Origin: Bemisia tabaci
Lineage: Eukaryota > Arthropoda > Insecta > Hemiptera > Aleyrodidae
DNA length: 64,000 nt
Reading direction: 5' to 3'
Assembly (NCBI RefSeq): GCF_918797505.1
Contig: NC_092798.1
Coordinates: 3,733,501 to 3,797,500 of the forward strand
The notes under the pieces were generated by a model, which did no database searches, was not told where the DNA came from, and saw only the letters and a program-made list of their open reading frames with translations. Positions 33,719-45,700 of the stretch are shown here, piece after piece. Both the position numbers and the translations under genes were made by a program. Each line of letters starts with the position of its first letter. Within the stretch, counting starts at the first letter, position 1.

Positions 33719-36700
33719 AGTTTTGTGGCTTTTATTCCTTTGTATTATTTTGATAGGAATCTACAACCATCTATAGACAGAGGAGGTTATATTAAAGCTA
33801 AGAGGGATTTGAAAGAATAGGAATGTACAGTAGAATTTTTTTTAAGGTTTTTAGAGAGTTGGGTGGGTATATAGTAAAAGTAGAAGTCCCCTACACCAGC
33901 TTCACGCTAAGAGACTCGACATAGCGACTAATAAGAAAATAATTGACTGAGCCATGGAGAACATACCAAGTGAACAATCAGGACAAGTTGTTTGGTAGGG
34001 CATAGAAGGGTTGAATGAACTACTGGATTGGACTAGTGGAAATTTTAGTAGTTATGGAATAGGACCTTTAGAGGAATATGTTATTGGTAGTTAGGAAGTT
34101 ATTTATTATTATATATTTTCTTAAGGAGGGTTCGTGTAATAATGAAGCTATATTGTAGGGGGGGAAATATTTTATATTTTTTAAGTCTTGAAACATTTTA
34201 TCTCTGTCTTTTAGTTTTTCGCATCGGAAGAGGGTATGGTTTAGATCGCCTAACAGGCCACATTCACACTTACCACCTGTGAAGGAGTATCGTTTTTGAA
34301 GCGGGAAGCTCAAAATAACGCAAATTTCTTACGCAGATTGTGAATTTATGAGTGCATTTCAGACTTTGCCGATGCGCTCATCGTGATTTTTGAGGCATTA
34401 TCTATAGGAAACAACTCTTCATTCTGCTCAAGCAAAAGTTTGCAACAGGCCCATTTCTCGAAAATCTCCTTGATTTTTTTTTCTTTGTTAGCAGAATATT
34501 CTGTTAATATTTTAAGGTAGAAATTTGGTTTGTTTCTCCCAAAAAAATTGAAATCAGAGTGTGGAAATTTTGAACCATTGCAGTGGGGATACGTAGTTGC
34601 ACTTTTTGCCATCGGTATGCCTTCTATCCACCCACAAGAATTAAGCTTACAAAGATATCAAGAAATATAGATAACCTAATGAGATTATTAAGAAGACTAG
34701 GACTTTTGAAATTCTCTGTCTTTTGTAGTATGAAAATTAAGTGCACTACATCACTAGTTCGATCAAATCTATGTGGGTTAAATGATGAATAAGAGAGAGA
34801 GATAAAAGAAGAATAAAAAACGGTATGAAGATAAGATTGATTAACATGTCAAGGAAGAAGAAAATGAGTCGTTGTCTTCTAATCAATGAAGCATTTTTTA
34901 CTATCATGAAAAAACTAGCTTTCCACTTCTTAAGAAATAGTAATTCATCTATGAATTTTAATTTCAAGTTGCGTTACGATGTTTCAGGAAAAAGGATGGA
35001 GAAGTATGTGGCGCGTTTGTCAATGTTAACACTTGCAGAACTTGCATCTACCATCTCAATACAGAATATAAAAAATTTTCCCAACGAATACCATCCTCGT
35101 TTTCTAAAGTGGAAAAACCTTCAAGAAATGCAAAAAAAGGCGTAAGTTTAACAGTGGCGTAGCTTGAATTCGATGTATCAAATGTCATGCCATTTAAACC
35201 TATGGTGAAGAATCGATTATTAAGGTGTTCGCTGCGAACACCCTGTTTATCGATCCTTCCCCATAGGTTTAAATGGTATAACAATCGATATATCGCAAAG
35301 CACGCCATGCTACTGAAGTTTAATCAAGCTCTTTTTGAAAATCTTCTCTGGAAAAGATCCTGTGTACAATGGGATCTCTACGGCACTTATATCTCTCCTG
35401 TCACAAGCTGACTAATGGAATTTTTCATTCTTTCTTTCCAAATTCATCACCAACTTCTTTGCCTGGAGAATGTCCAGCTTGAAAATTTCAAATAGTATTT
35501 TGATTTTTAAAGCTATCCAGCCCAATCATACTTACGGTTTTGTGGGTTTTTTAATCTTTTGGTTACCGACAAGGAACGAAATGAGAGTAGTGCAATTGAT
35601 TGATTCTTTGTAGAAACAAAGCTTCAGCGATGGTGCAGAATATTCCAAATTACTGATCGTTTGTGTTGATCTGGCGTTTTTACCTGACAGCCTTATTTCC
35701 GTCTCGCCTCGCAGATAGATTTCCGACTTTGTGTTAAAAAGCCCAATTTCACGGTAAAATTTGCGTTTTACCCAGCAGCTCTCTGTCTCACCGTTTCTCC
35801 CCAACTTTCAATTCTATGCATCTAATGAAGCTTGAGACTTGCATTGATCTCCAGAAATATTATAAAATTAATGGATGGTTCTCAAAGGAATTCAAGAGTA
35901 TTACATTTTTTTTTTATCATTTTGAACTATCACTTTTCTTCTATCTTGCAGATGTTTTTCAACCAGTCAGTCAGTTTACAGCCAGCAAAGAAAAATCTGG
36001 CGATGAGAGCGAAGGATCTTGCCCGGATCAACAGTTTGACAAATTCTGACCCCAGTAAACCTCTCTCGTCGGTAGAAAACACCAGTAAGAAGAGAGATGA
36101 AGAACCGCAGCCTTCTTTCTTTGAGCATCGTCTGGCAAAAATGGCTCAGAACTCTGTGTAAGCTCCTGTTTGAGTTTTCGATGATTCGCCCTTAAACTAT
36201 TCCACCTTGTTCAGGAAAACCGCTGCATGAACATTTGAGAGTTGCCAAACTTCCTTCAATAGAAGGTTTATTTTAAAGGAGAGTTATGAATATCCTCTCT
36301 TGACATTTAAACATAATTTAGATCCAACTGCAAATAAACGTCTCTGAAAAATTGTTTGATAAATTCTCAAATATTGCCTCGAAAATTCATATTTTAACGC
36401 ATTTTAATGAGGAAATTTTGCAACCGTTGAAGGCTCCTACAGCGTTCTTCCGTCACACGGCAGTATTGGCAACAACCACAGTTAGGATCTTAGTTAAGTA
36501 AGTTTACGTACTTTAAGAGAGTAACAGAAAATCTTGATTCTTACATTTAATTTCATCGCTAATTTGAAGACAGCTGATCTTCTGTCGGCTCTTCAAGTGG
36601 GTGAGCTCATTTTGCATAAATTCCAGCAAAATATACAGCAAATGATCAGAGTGTAGTAATTTTTTTTCCCCTCATGAAGATAAAGATGAAGATCTTCCAA

Positions 36701-39700
36701 GGACTATCTAAAATTTTGCTCAATTGTTGTGAAACTGCTATAGGTGGCAATATAACTTAATATCACTGCCCGAAGCATAAAAACATGTAGGAAACATAGG
36801 GAACATATCAGTTAGTTGAGAACTCAAATCTCAGACAAAATATAAAATAAGCAATGAATAAGCTCAATTGTTGTGAAACTGCTATAGGCGGCAATATAAC
36901 TTAATATCACTGCCCGCAGTATAAAAACATGTAGGAAACATAGGGAACATATCGGTTAGTTAAAAACTCAAATCTCAGACAAAATATAAAATAAGCAATG
37001 AAAATCAACATTATTTAAATCACAAGAAAATGGAAAATCATAGAAAAATGTTTCCTGTTCTATAGTGAATCTAGCACTATTTGAAATCTTAGATTACCTC
37101 ATCTATTTATGTATTAAGAAGAATTTTCAGATTGCTTCATATCGTTTCGAATGTACCAAATGACATCTGAAACAGGCAACACTGTACTAAATTTTCCCAT
37201 GTTATATTTTTACACATCTTGTGCAATGAAAGCAGATTTTCTTGCTTTGGACATTTCTTGCTTTGGACAAGTCGTTTTTCTCTAATACACTATCCTCAAT
37301 TTCTGCCAAAGAGTTTATTTTTCTCCTAAAATTGCTGCCTATGATTTTTCATTCCCAAAATTTTCTCTTTTTTAGGTCAACAAATAAAGGAGAGCCTCAG
37401 ACATTCTCTAGACTATTCACCAAGAATAAAATGCCTGTGTCATCTCCGTCTGTCTCAAGTAAACCATCTGTTTCTTCTTCATTGAATGGCACCACTAAAG
37501 GTTCAAACAAATCAAATCAACCTGGAAAAATCTGTGATACCAGCTTCGATAAACCCGTTCCTAAGTTGTCAAAACCAAGGTAAGAACTCCTCGCTCTTGT
37601 TTTATTTGTATTTTATCTTTAATTTTACGCAAGTACTGAATATCAGAATTTTTAGGATTTGTTTTTTACTTTTAGGAGTTTATGTTTTTATTTCTGTCTC
37701 ACTATAGAAACAGCGTTTGTGCCAATAGTTTCCCTATGCAGATAGGTGCTCAGAATTAGTCAGAAATAGAAGCTAGTTCCTAGGAGTCCGCAAAGCTTCG
37801 CATTTTGTGAAGCGAAGCGCGAGGTCGGAAAAAGCATAGCAAAGCGAAAATTTTGCGGTAATGCAAATTTTCGCGCTCTTTTGGAATCAATGCCGAATGC
37901 CAATGATTGATGGATAATTCTACGTAAACCAGTTCTTTGTCCATGCGCTACGCATATAAGTGCCTTTTCTCCTAATCCAATATCCAGCCTTCAATTCCAT
38001 CATAATAAAATTTTTTGAAAAGTTTAAATCGATGGTTTTCAAATTATATTTACCACAATTTTGTAGGTATTGCTTGCTATGTTTTAAATTAAAATAGATA
38101 AAAAAAATTAGAAGGAAAATAAAAAGCAAAAACAGTTTTTATTTTTCATCATTCCGTGATTATTAAAGCAAAACCGGTGAGAAATTAAAAAAAAAATCTT
38201 AGATCTGCTGGCATCTCAATAAAAATGTATTCTTAAAATTTAGGGGAAAAGGGGTAAAATTTAATGAATGTATTCTTCACGTAATCCCTGGTGTCCAATT
38301 AAATTCATCACCGTCGCACGCTGAGTCGCAACTTGCTGGAGTGATCGCCACGAAATTCTGGGGGTTGCATCCAGCATATTTGAAGGGTTTTTTTTTGTCC
38401 GCTTCGCTTCGCAGTTACTTTGCTTTGATAAACTCCGCTTCGCAGACCCCTACTAGTTCCTCTTGCAAAAGGAAGTGAAATTGGCCAAGGAACGATGAGT
38501 ACTGTTTCTGAGTATGTTCATGTAAAAGTACACCAAGTTCTGAGCTTTTCAGGCGCAACAAGAAGTTTTATCGTTGGTTGTGACTTTGATCTATCACAAT
38601 TAATCAATCTCTCTGTATTCTCTGTAGTATATGTATGTTAATGCCCACAAGCAGACATTTTATCAACGGATTTCTCCTGTTAAGTCTTGCTACGAGATAA
38701 AATTTAGCTACATTGTGTAATTATATTACATGAAAAAGTATTAAATGTATAATCACTGAATCTACATAGATTCAAATATTCAAATTAATTTAATGATTAT
38801 AAATAATCGTTACCATCTTGTTAAAGTTAAGCCATGACCTATTTTGATCACACTAAGTCAGTGTATTTGTATTGTCTGATTTTCCATCAAATTTTGTTTT
38901 CTATTTCACAGCTCCTTAGCAAATGACTCGATAGATCTCGAAAACGTCGTGAAGCCAAGCGCTAGCAATCAAAAGGTAAGTTTATGAGCTTAGGATACGC
39001 TGCTCAAGTAAGTTAGCTTCAAGGCAGAAAAGGTTCTATTATTGTCATGGATTTGGATCGTAGCCGAGTAATTCTAGAATGCAATGAATTTACGTTGAAG
39101 AGAGTCAAAGCAGAGTTTTAGTTGTAATATTTTGAAGTATCAAATTTTGAACCAATGACATTTTTGAACTTTGCTTTGTCCTTTAGATTATGTAAGAGAG
39201 TAAGAAAATGCAAATACATCAACAGTCATGAAAGTCTATGTAACAAAATAAAAAAAGAATGTTTAAAAGCTGATACATTTAAAACACAGATATCCCTCTC
39301 TCCTAGCCAGATTCCGTCCCAGCTTCTTTATTTTAATATTTTAGTCTTGTTTTGTTTTTGTTACTTTATTTTATGCTAATCTTGATTTATCTCATTACAA
39401 TTAAAAAAAGGTTAAAAACCCAATTGTGACAACTTTTACGAACTTTTATAGCAGACTCGTTTCTAATTTATCACTGGGTCTACTTGGTTTTTGTATCAAA
39501 CGTACTTAAAGGAACAAAAGCTATCAATTTTTAAAAAGAAGCGTATTTAAAAATCAACTGTCTGGGAGAGTTCTCGGATTAAGAACAAAAATTACTGAAT
39601 ATGTGAAAAATATTTTCTTAGTTTAGGTAACTTGTGGCCAGATTGCAAATTTGGTTTTTACTGTTCTGTACTGTTTTCTAGTTTTTACTGTTTCACATAC

Positions 39701-42700
39701 TTTATTTTTAGTTTCTTTTTCTCTTCATTTGTTAAATCCACACATAACAAGACAGCTCTGTTCTAATTCCTCTATTACTTTCAGTCTTTTTCATATGAAG
39801 ATTTCTTAGCTTTGAAGAAAAGTAAGAACTCAAGACCTGCAGAAGATGTTTGTGAAACACCACCAACGAAGAAAGTGAAAGTTACCAGCGCATCAGGAAC
39901 GAGACCCATCGTAGAGAAGAAGGTAGATGTAGAGCTGAATTTCTCATTTGATCCTGAGATTAGTCTTTTGAATCGACAAACTGATCCAAATTCTCTCGCT
40001 GCAAAAACTCCGCCTACAACATCCTCTGGAATTGCATCTCAATTGCTCAGTGCTGTCCAAAATCGTTTGCCGAAGAATGCACGGGAGAAAGCCAAAGTAA
40101 GTATTCTTTCAACCCTCTAAAAATATATTTGATGATTCTGTATGTGGGAATAGTAATTTAAAGAGAACAATAAGTTCACCCCTGTAGTTATGTCGTATTT
40201 CAGCAGTTCAAATTTTGTCCTTCATCGTCTGTGAAGGGAAATTCACAATTTTTCATGGATAATGTTATTATTGCAGTTATTGTCAATAAAAACATGTAAA
40301 TTACGAGGGTCATCCAAAAAGTAAGGTTCCCTACCTTGTATCTTTCGAACGAAAAGAGATAAATCAAATCGGTAAAAACGTAAATATTAGGCATACTCTA
40401 AGCTTTAAAACAAGCTCAAGTTTTTGAAAATCGGTTGAGGACTTCGCGAGAAAACTCAATTTTACTGAGACGACCTCCCGTCGTCGCGTGCCCACCTCCG
40501 AGGTCAGGATGCGCGGAGAGTCCCTTACTTCAGACTCGGCTTATCGCCTCTAAACATCAAATCGAAAAGGAATTGAAAAGATTTTATCAAGTAGGCCTTA
40601 CCTTACTTTTTGAGATAGTCTCCGCATCTTTTTTGACATTTCTGGTATCATTACAGCAGCTCTTTCATGCCTTCCGCGTAAAAGGTCTCGTCTTGGCTCC
40701 AAAACCAGTCATTGCCAGCGATCTGCACATCCAAATCAGTTGTTTACCGTGGTAAAATTTTTCCCCAATCCTCCGTACTCTCTTAATTTAGCCTCAGGTG
40801 ACTTTCGTCTATTCCTGAGATGAAAAACTCCCAATGTGGAAAGCGATTTCCAACCGATTTAGAGGTGCAGATCGCTGGCAATGACTGATTTTGGAGCCAA
40901 GACGAGACCTTTTACGCGGAAGGCATGAAAGAGCTGCTGTAATGATACCAGAAATGTCAAAAAAGATGTGGAGACTATCTCAAAAAGAAAGGTAAGGCCT
41001 ACTTGATAAAATCTTTTACATTCCTTTTCGATTTGATGTTTAGAGGCGATAAGCCGAGTCTGAAGTAAGGGACTCTCCGCGCATCCTGACCTCGGAGGTG
41101 GGCACGCGACGACGGGAGGTCGTCTCAGTAAAATTGAGTTTTCTCGCGAAGTCCTCAACCGATTTTCAAAAACTTGAGCTTGTTTTAAAGCTTAGAGTAT
41201 GCCTAATATTTACGTTTTTACCGATTTGATTTATCTCTTTTCGTTCGGAAGATACAAGGTAGGGAACCTTACTTTTTGGATGACCCTCGTATTATTATTC
41301 TCAAAGATTTAATTAACTGTAAATATGTCTGAAATAAACTCATTTTAATAAAATCTTAACAAAAATGGAATTCTGCTTGATACAATATTAGCTGTATCCA
41401 GTCCAATTTTTGTAACAATCAGCTTTCTACTGGTTTTGAAAATTTTAAGCAAATCTTGTGTATCTCTCTCTAATTTTCTTACTAAGTGTTGGCCTCATCA
41501 CCTTCAAAAATTTCACGAAAGAAAGAAAGAAATTCGAAGAAAGTCATGCTTCGTTACGCTTTTTATCCTTTAAATAAATTTGATATTCCATTTTTTTGTG
41601 TACAGGAGAAAGCTCTGCAGTATGTCAAAAAACATGGGCCTCTTCCAAATGCAGCAATCACCCCTAAACCTCGGAAGTCCCTGGAGCAATTTAAAGAAGA
41701 GGAAAGTGAGTAGTTTTAAATAATTTCCTTCTCATTCTATATCATTTGCGTTGATTGAAAATCTCCAACCCTGTTTTATTTTTTTAAAAAGGAAAATTCA
41801 TCAACATCATTCCTTGAAGTCTTTTTCAGAATTACCTTTGCACAGAAAAGAAAATTCATGGAAGTTTTCAAGAATTGGATCGCGTCAAACAGAAAGGAAC
41901 CAAGCCACATCAGCTATTGCCAAAATTAATTGGGCTATTTAATTTTTTACAAGAAAACAGTTGTGCGGATTTTCGTGCAAATTTCAGTGGATTTTCTCCT
42001 TAGTACGAAGCAAATTCCTCAACATATTCAAAGGAATCCATACGCACGTTCCCTCGTAAAAAATTAAATTGCCCATTTAAATTTGGCAATAGCTGATGTG
42101 GCTTGGTTCCTTTCTGTTAAATGCGGTCCAATTGATGTCGAGTAATTGTCAGTTCAAAAAGTAAAGTCTGCAAAATTGCAAGCCAATATACTGGGCTCGG
42201 AAGTTTCACCGTTGATATTAAGAAGCTTAAATTCTTACATTGTCTAGTGGTGCATCATAAGGAAAAACCAAATGAGAGTTGTTTCAACATGTTATAAGCT
42301 GAGGAAGCGGCATGATGCAATGGCTGAGGAGGACATGGCTGATGACCGTCTATTTTTGACTGATATCCAAGGTGTCTAGACTGGGGGAAACAGAAAAATC
42401 CAGGGTGTATCAGGGAATTTGTTTCGAAAACCGAGAACCTCTTCTTATATTGCTCCGAAATTAATTTCGTTCTTTCTTTAACTTCATTTGAATTTTCTCA
42501 AGATTATCTTAAACTGCAGTCATTTGCCAAATATTTACGAAAGTAATACTGAGTTTGTTTGTGCACAAAAGTAAATTTTGGGTAGGATTTTTTAAGCATC
42601 TTTTGTTATTACTGTTTATGTTATTGCACCTGAGCCTTCAAATCTTCAGGAGAATAGAGAATTTTTCATCGACCAGATCATATAACATTAGGAACGCTTT

Positions 42701-45700
42701 TGGAATTAAACATTTGAATATGGGAATTGGCCAAAAAATGAAAAAAATCATATTCATATTTGGAACTCCGTTACATCGTTTTCTTCAATAAAATCCTGGC
42801 CAAGAAGGAGGGAACTTTGATTCCTCATCAGGGAATGAGCTCCTAAAAATCAGAAAAAATCAGGGAATGAGCATGGTTAAGAATTCTAGTCACCATACTG
42901 ATACTGTATCTGCAAACACCTTGTTTTTGGTTCGCATTACTCTTTTTTTTCTTTCTTTAATTTTTTAATGAAGGTTTTTCTGATGTTTCAGCTAAACCCA
43001 AAGTGGAGACAGGTACAAAATCTGCAGAATTTGAAAGACTACTCAACATGAAATCTAGAAATTCGAAGCTAGTCGAAGCAGCCGACAGTGCTGCTCAAGA
43101 AGAGTATTTCGACAAACTAGAAAAGAAAGAACAATTGGAAAACAAAATGACAACCACATTCAAATTGGAGACCAAAGCATATGTTTGCTACGACGTAAGT
43201 TTAGCTCCATCTGATGTTTGATTAGTTATCTCCATTTTAAAAGGAAATAACCTTGCACCTTGCCGCAGAGCATGTCAAGTGCAAAAAAAATGCGTGATTT
43301 TATGAGGTTTTCTATAGGTTGCATGTAACTAGAACAATCTGAAGAAAGTTTAAAAAAAATAATTGTACATCATCTTCAGAAGATTTACGAATTTTGTCTT
43401 ACAATTTTGGAAGAATCATAGGAGAATTTAAAGAACTTTGACTAGAAATTAACTAAAAAACTTGGCTGTGAGAGAAAAAGCTGCCAGAGCAGTAATTGGA
43501 TTGCATTTTGTCTGTAAAAACAATCGCTTACACAGGAAAACTAATCGCACTTTCGTTGTTCCGAAACTGAGCCAGATATTGTAGTTCCAAATCGAAAAAT
43601 ATGGTCAAATTATATCATCAAGTTCGTAATTTAAAATATTTATCAACAGTAACGTGGCGTGATTTGCGATATATCGATTAATCTACCATTTAAACCTATG
43701 GAAAAGGATCGATAAACAGGGTGTTCGCAGCGAACACCTTAATGATCAATTCTTTACCATAGCGTCAAATAGGGAAATATCAATATATCGCAAAGCACGC
43801 CACGCCACTTTTTATCAAAAATTTAATACCTTTGCTAACAATGTGTGTTTTTATGAATTTTCTGTGTCAAATCAACTAGCCAGTCATTTTTACCTTTTTT
43901 AATTGACACGTTTTGAACTCTTTCAACAGCAATGAAAGGTGTAAATTTTGGCCTGTGCAACATTACGACCATAGTCAAGCATAACTCATAATCAGCTTGA
44001 TGAGAGGAGACAAATTTATTCCAGATTTCATCAATATGAATTTATGTGGCGGAATATTTTCAAAGAACGTTGATCAGATCAATTCCTATGTCTAGCCTGT
44101 TGCCAGATGGTTCACAAAATCATCACTGAGATTGCTCTCGTAGAAAATATGTGGGCCAAATATTAATTAGGCCTCAATCGATCATTTTTTCAAACAACTA
44201 TCTTTATTACTTTAGGTTTAAATCAACTCTCTCTCTCTGATTTTTCAGTGCAAATATACTTGGTACACTTTGAGTGAACGGTGTTTCAAAGAGAAACACA
44301 AAACCAAATGCATAACAACAAACAAGAGGTTTTTCATGTGCGGTAGTTGTAAGCTGAAGAAGACGATATTAGACAAAATCCCGAATGGTGCCTGTGAACG
44401 ATGTGGAGCTTACCAGTGGGAAAGAGCTGCCATGATGAGTGTAAGTTTTCAAGCCATTATCCAGATACGGTTTCAAGAACATTACCTTGAGGTCATTTTT
44501 GCAGTTGCTTGGAGGAACCTTATTTTTTGCCTCAAATCCATGGCATTATCCTTATATTGTGAAAGTATATTGTAAATTATCATGAAAAATTGGATAGATT
44601 TAAGGATCCATGCTTCAGATTCTGGTAATTGTTATATCGGTTCATGTCACCAAACTTTCAATCTGTTGCTGAAGCTCCAAAAAAATCTGGCACGCTTTTC
44701 ATGAACCTAAAACATGGTTACATTAATCAAATAGCATACTCCATATGGATGGATTGGACGGATTTAATTGGAATTAGCCTAACATTAGACGTTGCTCTAT
44801 TTTCTCTGATGTTTTATTTTTTAATGAAAAAACTAAGCAGCTCTGAAACTTAAAATTTTGTGAGTATCCTCTTCATAATCTAGAGTAAATTTATAGAAAG
44901 TATAAACGAGTTAAGTGCATAGTTTTGCAGCCTGATTCTTGAAATGTTGTGTTTGTTGACCGGAGAAGACAAGGTCAAAGAGAATTGAATGGTGTGATCG
45001 GTCAGCTTTATCCTTCATAATCTTTCTCGTCCCAATAAAAGATGGAATTAATAAAGACTTGATGACATAGTATCGGCAGCTCAAGAGACGCCTCTAGCTT
45101 CTTGATGAATACATTCTTTACTGGCACGACGAAGAGGACGAAGGATGAAGCTGACCAATCACTCAACTCGTTTTTTCCTTAATTTTGTCTTCTCTGGTCG
45201 ACAAACTTAAAATTTCAACAATCAGGCTGCAGTTCTCTGTTAAAAAAAGAAAATATGAGAAAGTATCAGACATTGCCAAATGCAATTAAGCTTATTCCAA
45301 TTAAGACCCGTCCACTTATTCTTGAAAAATTTTGGAAGTCCCCACCCTCAAACTCGATTTTTTTTTTGTTTCTGTATCTACTAATACGACAAGATTCACA
45401 AGAATAATGAGCTCACATGAATTCTCTTCACTCAATCCTTATAAATTTGCTTTAAAAGTATGATTGTAGAAACATTATAATTTGATAATTCTTGGGGATA
45501 GCTTCCATAGTACAAGGAGCTACAACTTCCACACGAGTTGAAAATTTGGTACTTATAGTTGTTATGAAACATATGCTCCTTTATTCCTCAGAATAAATTG
45601 TGTGCAATCTAGTTCATTTTTGTGACAGAAAAGGACAAAAGCTGCATTTTATTTCGACAATTTTTGTCCTCAAATGTGGCTTATTAAACTTTAAAAATAC

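Larger units (their letters stand above)
33254..34455. mobile_element. Family E element with both TIRs, holding MITE Q and a LINE (intron 4)
   Basis: Left TIR 33254-33430 begins AATGGGCCTGTTGCAAACTT. Right TIR 34285-34455 is its reverse complement, about 170 bp. Inside are a Q copy (33432-33687) and a LINE fragment. Without those insertions the element would be a few hundred bp and non-coding. Confidence 0.85.

Noticed and set aside
34825..35145. 106-residue frame overlapping MCM10 exon e
   Set aside because: It is in another phase. The MCM10 phase has the conserved zinc finger and matching splice sites.
40435..41158. Twin 99-106-residue proteins on opposite strands
   Set aside because: They are an artefact of the inverted arms of the mariner fold-back. 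The true mariner frame is a different, broken one.
42555..42791. 78-residue frame in intron 10
   Set aside because: Phase and splice sites do not link to neighbouring MCM10 exons, and it lies within the family D element.
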